In this document: positions 59,067 to 62,383 of the stretch, one piece after another
How the letters are laid out: the number at the start of each line of letters is the position of its first letter
Position numbering within the stretch: the stretch's first letter is position 1
Assembly: GCA_937868075.1 (NCBI GenBank)
Contig: CALMLL010000129.1
Location: forward strand, 1 to 62,383
From: an uncultured Marmoricola sp.
GTDB lineage: Bacteria; Actinomycetota; Actinomycetes; Propionibacteriales; Nocardioidaceae
DNA length: 62,383 nt
Reading direction: 5' to 3'
The notes under the pieces: model-generated
What the model was told of the DNA's origin: nothing
What the model saw: only the letters and a program-made list of their open reading frames with translations
The model's database searches: none
Position numbers and translations under genes: made by a program

Positions 59067-60853
59067 GCGCGCGGCGTACCCAGAGCCAGCGCAGCCAGTG
59101 GCGCCTGCGGGTCACGATGCTGGTGATCATCTTCATCGTCACCGTGTTCGGCACCCGCCTCATGCAACTGCAGGGCCTGGACCCTCAGGCGTATGCGGCC
59201 AAGGCGGCGGCGAGCGGTGTCGTCTCGGTCCCGCTTCCGGCGAAGCGCGGCCAGATCCTCGACCGCACCGGCAAGGCGTTGGCCGACTCCATCGACGGGC
59301 GGATGCTGATCGCCGACCCCTTGGCCACCAAGCCCTACGCCGGCGCGATCGCGGGGGTCTTGTCCAAGGAACTCGGGCTTGACTACTTCGACGTCTTGGC
59401 CAAGTTGTCCAAGCCGAACAGCCGCTACCAGTACCTCGCCCGGCGTGTGCCTTCCACCCAGGCCGACGCCGCGATCGCCGCGGTGAAGGCGACTGTGAAG
59501 GCGCTGATCCAAGATCCCAAGCGCAAGGCGATGCCCTTCGGTGGGGTCTACTCCCAGCCCGACGTGCTGCGGACCTACCCGACCAAGGACGTCGCCTCCA
59601 ACATCGTGGGGTTCCTCAAGGACGACGGCACCCCGGCGGCCGGGCTCGAATTGGCCTTCAACTCTCGTTTGGCCGGGCACGACGGCGCCGAGACCTACGA
59701 AGTGGGCAGCGGCCACCGCATCCCACTCGGGGAGAACTCCACGAAGGCTCCCGTCGACGGAGAGGACCTGAGGCTCACCATCGACTCCGACCTCAACTGG
59801 TACGCCGCCCGCGTACTGCGCACCGCCGTGCAGTCCTCCGGCTCGGAGAGCGGCTCAGTGGTGGTGATGAACTCCAAGACCGGTGAAGTGCTGGCCCTGG
59901 CCGACTACCCGAGCTTCGACGGCAACAACCCGGGCAAGACCAAGGCCGCCGACCTCGGCAGCCGCGCGATCAGTGACGTCTACGAACCTGGTTCGGTGGA
60001 GAAGGTGCTCACCGTCTCTGCACTGCTGGACCAGAAACTGGTGACCCCGCGCACCAAACTCAAGGTGCCCCCGACGTTGCCGGTCCAGGATCGCGTGATC
60101 CACGACTGGTTCCCGCACGACACCATCCGCTTGACCCTGGCCGGTGTGATCGCGCGGTCCTCCAACATCGGCACCGCGATGGCTGCCTCTCAGATGCCCG
60201 CCCACCAGCTGCACGACTACCTGAGCGCTTTCGGATTGGGGCAGCGCACCAACATCGGGCTTGGTGGGGAGAGCCGCGGCATCCTGCCCGACTACCGCAG
60301 CTGGCAGCCGGTCAACGAGGCGACCATCGCCTTCGGGCAAGGCGTCTCGGTCAACGCCGTGCAGATGGCTGCCGCTGTGAACACGATCGCCAACAAGGGT
60401 GAATACGTCTCTCCGAGCCTGATCCAGGGCACCGCGACAACTGCTTCGGGGGACAAGGTCGGCACCGACACCTCCACCCGGCACCGAGTGATCAGCCCGG
60501 CCGCAGCCGACCAGATGTCGCGGATGATGGAGATGGTTCCCAACCCGGTGACCGGGACCGCCCCCAAGGCGCAGGTCACCGGCTACCGCGTCGCCGGCAA
60601 GACCGGCACGGCCCAGCGCGTGGGTGCCCACTGTGGGTGCTACGACGGCACCTTCACTGTCTCCTTCGCCGGGTTCGCGCCGGCCGACGACCCGGCCTTC
60701 ACCGTCTATGTGGTCGTTCAGAATCCTCGCAACGGCGGTGGCGGTGGCTCGATCGGTGGGCCCGCGTTCTCCAAGATCATGCGCTACCTGCTGTCTCGCT
60801 ACGCGGTGGCCCCGACCAACACCAAGCCCGCCCATCTGCCCATCCAGTGGTGA
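59063..60853 (+). CDS. ftsI: Peptidoglycan transpeptidase FtsI (class B PBP)
   Basis: 596 residues. A short cytosolic tail and one membrane helix (about 13-33) lead to the class B dimerisation region (PAKRGQILDRTGKALADS) and the transpeptidase domain. Active-site motifs are SVEK near residue 311 (EPGSVEKVLTVSALL), SSN near 370 (ARSSNIGTAM) and KTG near 513 (GKTGTAQR). It cross-links septal wall with FtsW. It overlaps ftsL; 63 bases separate it from murE, which has its own -10. Confidence 0.96.
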   Translation: MSARRTQSQRSQWRLRVTMLVIIFIVTVFGTRLMQLQGLDPQAYAAKAAASGVVSVPLPAKRGQILDRTGKALADSIDGRMLIADPLATKPYAGAIAGVLSKELGLDYFDVLAKLSKPNSRYQYLARRVPSTQADAAIAAVKATVKALIQDPKRKAMPFGGVYSQPDVLRTYPTKDVASNIVGFLKDDGTPAAGLELAFNSRLAGHDGAETYEVGSGHRIPLGENSTKAPVDGEDLRLTIDSDLNWYAARVLRTAVQSSGSESGSVVVMNSKTGEVLALADYPSFDGNNPGKTKAADLGSRAISDVYEPGSVEKVLTVSALLDQKLVTPRTKLKVPPTLPVQDRVIHDWFPHDTIRLTLAGVIARSSNIGTAMAASQMPAHQLHDYLSAFGLGQRTNIGLGGESRGILPDYRSWQPVNEATIAFGQGVSVNAVQMAAAVNTIANKGEYVSPSLIQGTATTASGDKVGTDTSTRHRVISPAAADQMSRMMEMVPNPVTGTAPKAQVTGYRVAGKTGTAQRVGAHCGCYDGTFTVSFAGFAPADDPAFTVYVVVQNPRNGGGGGSIGGPAFSKIMRYLLSRYAVAPTNTKPAHLPIQW

Positions 60854-60903
60854 GTGCGCGGTGGCCGGCTCGCTCCTGCTGGGCGACAGTGGCCCGACTT
60901 CGA

Positions 60904-60916
60904 TAGCGTCGCCGTC
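60904..60916 (+). promoter_or_regulatory. -10 element that sets the murE start
   Basis: TAGCGT (60904-60909) fits TANNNT and stands seven bases before the GTG at 60917, without a Shine-Dalgarno sequence. murE may therefore be transcribed both from here and by read-through from ftsI. Confidence 0.55.
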
Positions 60917-62383
60917 GTGCCCGACCTGACCCCACCTCCGTCGGTGCGACCGCGGCGACCTCCGCGTACCGCACTGCGTGAGATCGCGGGGTGGTTGGAG
61001 CTCGGGCAGGCCGACGTACCCGAGATCGAGGTGTCCGGGCTGTCGTTGAGCACCGACCGCGTGGTCCCCGGTGACCTCTATGCGGCGCTACCCGGCACCC
61101 GCACCCACGGTGCGGTGTACGCCGACAAGGCCGTGCGGGCCGGTGCGGTGGCCGTGGTGACCGACTCCGCCGGGGAGGACCTGCTCGATCTGGACGCGCC
61201 GGTGCTCGTCGTCGACCAACCCCGCCGGGTGCTCGGCATGCTGGCCGATCGGATCTATGGGCGCCCGTCGCGGCAGTTGACCCTGATCGGGGTCACCGGC
61301 ACCCAGGGCAAGACCACCACGACCCGACTCCTGGAGTCGGCGCTGATGGGGGCCGGCGTGCGGGCAGCAGTGATCGGCACCGTGGGCACCCGGATCAACG
61401 GTCACGAGGTCAAGACCTCCCTGACGACCCCGGAGGCGCCCGACCTCCATGCGCTGTTTGCGGTCATGGTCGAGGAGGGGGTCTCGGTCTGTGCGATGGA
61501 GGTCTCTAGCCACGCGCTGGTGCTGGGCCGCGTCGACGGTGTGGTCTTCGACCTGGCCTGCTTCCTCAATCTGGGTCGTGACCATCTCGACTTCCATGCC
61601 GATGTCGAGGACTACTTCGCCGCGAAGGCCAGTCTCTTCACCCCGGCCCGGGCCCGACGCGCGCTGGTCAACGCCGACGACGCGTTCGGCCGGCGCCTGA
61701 TCGAGGGCCACCAGATCCCCACCGCCACGTTTGCTGTCGAGGCCCCGGCGCAATGGCGGGCCGAGCAGGTCCGTCTCGATCCGACCGGGGCGGACTTCTC
61801 GGTCACCGGTCCCGGGGTGGAGGCGTCCACCCGGGTGCCGTTGGCCGGACAGTTCAACGTGTCCAATGCCCTGTGTGCGCTCGCCGCCGCGGGTGTGGTC
61901 GGCCTCGATGTCGCTCAGATCGGTGCGGCCATGGCCGGTGGGCCCGGCGTACCCGGGCGGTTGGAGAGCATCGATCGTGGGCAGGACTGGTCCGCCATCG
62001 TTGATTACGCCCACAAGCCCGACGCCGTCGAGGCCGCACTGCTGGCGCTGCGACCGGTCACCGCGGGCCGGCTGATCATCGTCGTCGGGGCCGGTGGGGA
62101 TCGAGACCACGGCAAGCGCCCGATCATGGGCGAGATCGCGGCCAGATTGGCCGATCTTGTGGTGGTCACCGATGACAACCCGCGCAGCGAGGACCCGGCC
62201 ACGATCCGGGCCGAGATCCTGGCCGGCACCAGAGGCGGCACCGCCGAGGTGATCGAGGTGGGCGGGCGCAGGGCGGCCATTGAGTACGCCGTCTCGGTGG
62301 CGGGCACCGGCGATACGGTCCTCGTCGCCGGCAAGGGGCATGAGACCGGCCAGGAGATCGCCGGAGTCGTGCACCCCTTCGAC
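60917..62383 (+). CDS. murE: UDP-MurNAc-tripeptide synthetase MurE, partial
   Basis: The first 489 codons are present and the stop lies beyond the window, close to full length. It adds the third residue to UDP-MurNAc-L-Ala-D-Glu in the cytoplasm. The ATP loop GVTGTQGKTTTTRLLE is near residue 125, MEVSSHAL and DHLDFHADVEDYF follow, and NPRSEDP near 420 belongs to the DNPR motif that selects diaminopimelate rather than lysine, consistent with dapA upstream. The GTG at 60917 is set by the -10 hexamer and by the family start soon after; frames on the other strand here are shadows. Confidence 0.96.
   Translation, partial: MPDLTPPPSVRPRRPPRTALREIAGWLELGQADVPEIEVSGLSLSTDRVVPGDLYAALPGTRTHGAVYADKAVRAGAVAVVTDSAGEDLLDLDAPVLVVDQPRRVLGMLADRIYGRPSRQLTLIGVTGTQGKTTTTRLLESALMGAGVRAAVIGTVGTRINGHEVKTSLTTPEAPDLHALFAVMVEEGVSVCAMEVSSHALVLGRVDGVVFDLACFLNLGRDHLDFHADVEDYFAAKASLFTPARARRALVNADDAFGRRLIEGHQIPTATFAVEAPAQWRAEQVRLDPTGADFSVTGPGVEASTRVPLAGQFNVSNALCALAAAGVVGLDVAQIGAAMAGGPGVPGRLESIDRGQDWSAIVDYAHKPDAVEAALLALRPVTAGRLIIVVGAGGDRDHGKRPIMGEIAARLADLVVVTDDNPRSEDPATIRAEILAGTRGGTAEVIEVGGRRAAIEYAVSVAGTGDTVLVAGKGHETGQEIAGVVHPFD

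Noticed and set aside
61088..62374. Long leftward 428-codon frame at the window end
   Set aside because: It is the antisense shadow of murE, which has clear MurE motifs, and it is composed of low-complexity His/Arg/Asp tracts typical of high-GC shadows.
1..62383. Search for a CRISPR array, prophage, insertion sequence, tRNA or rRNA
   Set aside because: By eye I saw no regularly spaced repeats, transposase or integrase motifs, or tRNA/rRNA sequence; tRNAscan-SE and a repeat finder would be decisive.

Overview
The window is a 62.4 kb piece of a high-GC actinomycete chromosome (Actinomycetota). The evidence is an actinobacterial dcw cluster with mraZ, rsmH, ftsL, ftsI and murE in order. A block resembling the Mycobacterium tuberculosis Rv2172c-Rv2178c neighbourhood is present: class II DAHP synthase, PknL-type kinase, Rv2175c-like protein, idsA2-type prenyl synthase and a short MetF. 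There is also a CydABDC operon with a fused CydDC, a DnaE2 operon with an actinobacterial SOS box, and many genes preceded by a TANNNT -10 hexamer only 6-8 bases from the start codon, as expected for leaderless mRNAs. The MurE signature (DNPR) points to a diaminopimelate peptidoglycan. I cannot name the genus. I saw no tRNA, rRNA, CRISPR array, insertion sequence or prophage. The gene content is mostly chromosomal housekeeping with small stress and detoxification modules inserted.

Layout. 0-2.6 kb: tail of an M4 metallopeptidase, then a leftward DMT exporter-GNAT-azlC-azlD group. 2.6-7.4 kb: rightward thyA-folA, a GH16-fold protein without the usual catalytic motif, dapA and RNase J. 7.4-13.7 kb: a broken PucR-type regulator, then leftward cydA-cydB-cydDC. 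14-20.6 kb: rightward ftsK, a RodZ-like fusion, rimO, pgsA and the CinA C-terminal domain. 20.6-26.8 kb: a detoxification region with a leftward arsR-acr3-arsC operon, a coiled-coil protein, and a persulfide/sulfide module (SQR, a 52-residue protein, CoA-disulfide reductase-rhodanese) under two CsoR/CstR-type palindromes. 26.8-30.2 kb: an unknown protein, a DUF1028 protein, a Tat-type secreted protein and a phosphofructokinase with PPi-type residues.

30.3-35.7 kb: class II DAHP synthase, then leftward EamA exporter, class I DAHP synthase and threonine aldolase. The class I DAHP synthase is preceded by a probable attenuator whose 16-residue leader peptide carries Tyr-Trp-Phe-Thr-Tyr. I consider this the most interesting element of the window. 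35.7-41.1 kb: PASTA kinase, Rv2175c-like protein, a secreted guanyl-specific RNase with its barstar inhibitor, a prenyl synthase and MetF. 41.1-45.3 kb: MFS exporter, CrtI-like oxidoreductase, DUF4126, an ArsC/Spx-like protein and a YbaK-type protein. 45.3-51.7 kb: SOS-controlled DUF6504-HEPN-dnaE2, a methyltransferase and dinB. 51.7-56.6 kb: DUF3040, then leftward MoxR-DUF58-transglutaminase. 56.7-62.4 kb: the dcw cluster, running off the end inside murE.

Several genes fit together functionally. thyA/folA/metF supply folate one-carbon chemistry. dapA, murE, ftsI, ftsL and the RodZ-like and PASTA-kinase proteins serve wall synthesis and division. The two DAHP synthases feed the shikimate pathway with apparently different control. 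DnaE2 and DinB are damage-tolerance polymerases.
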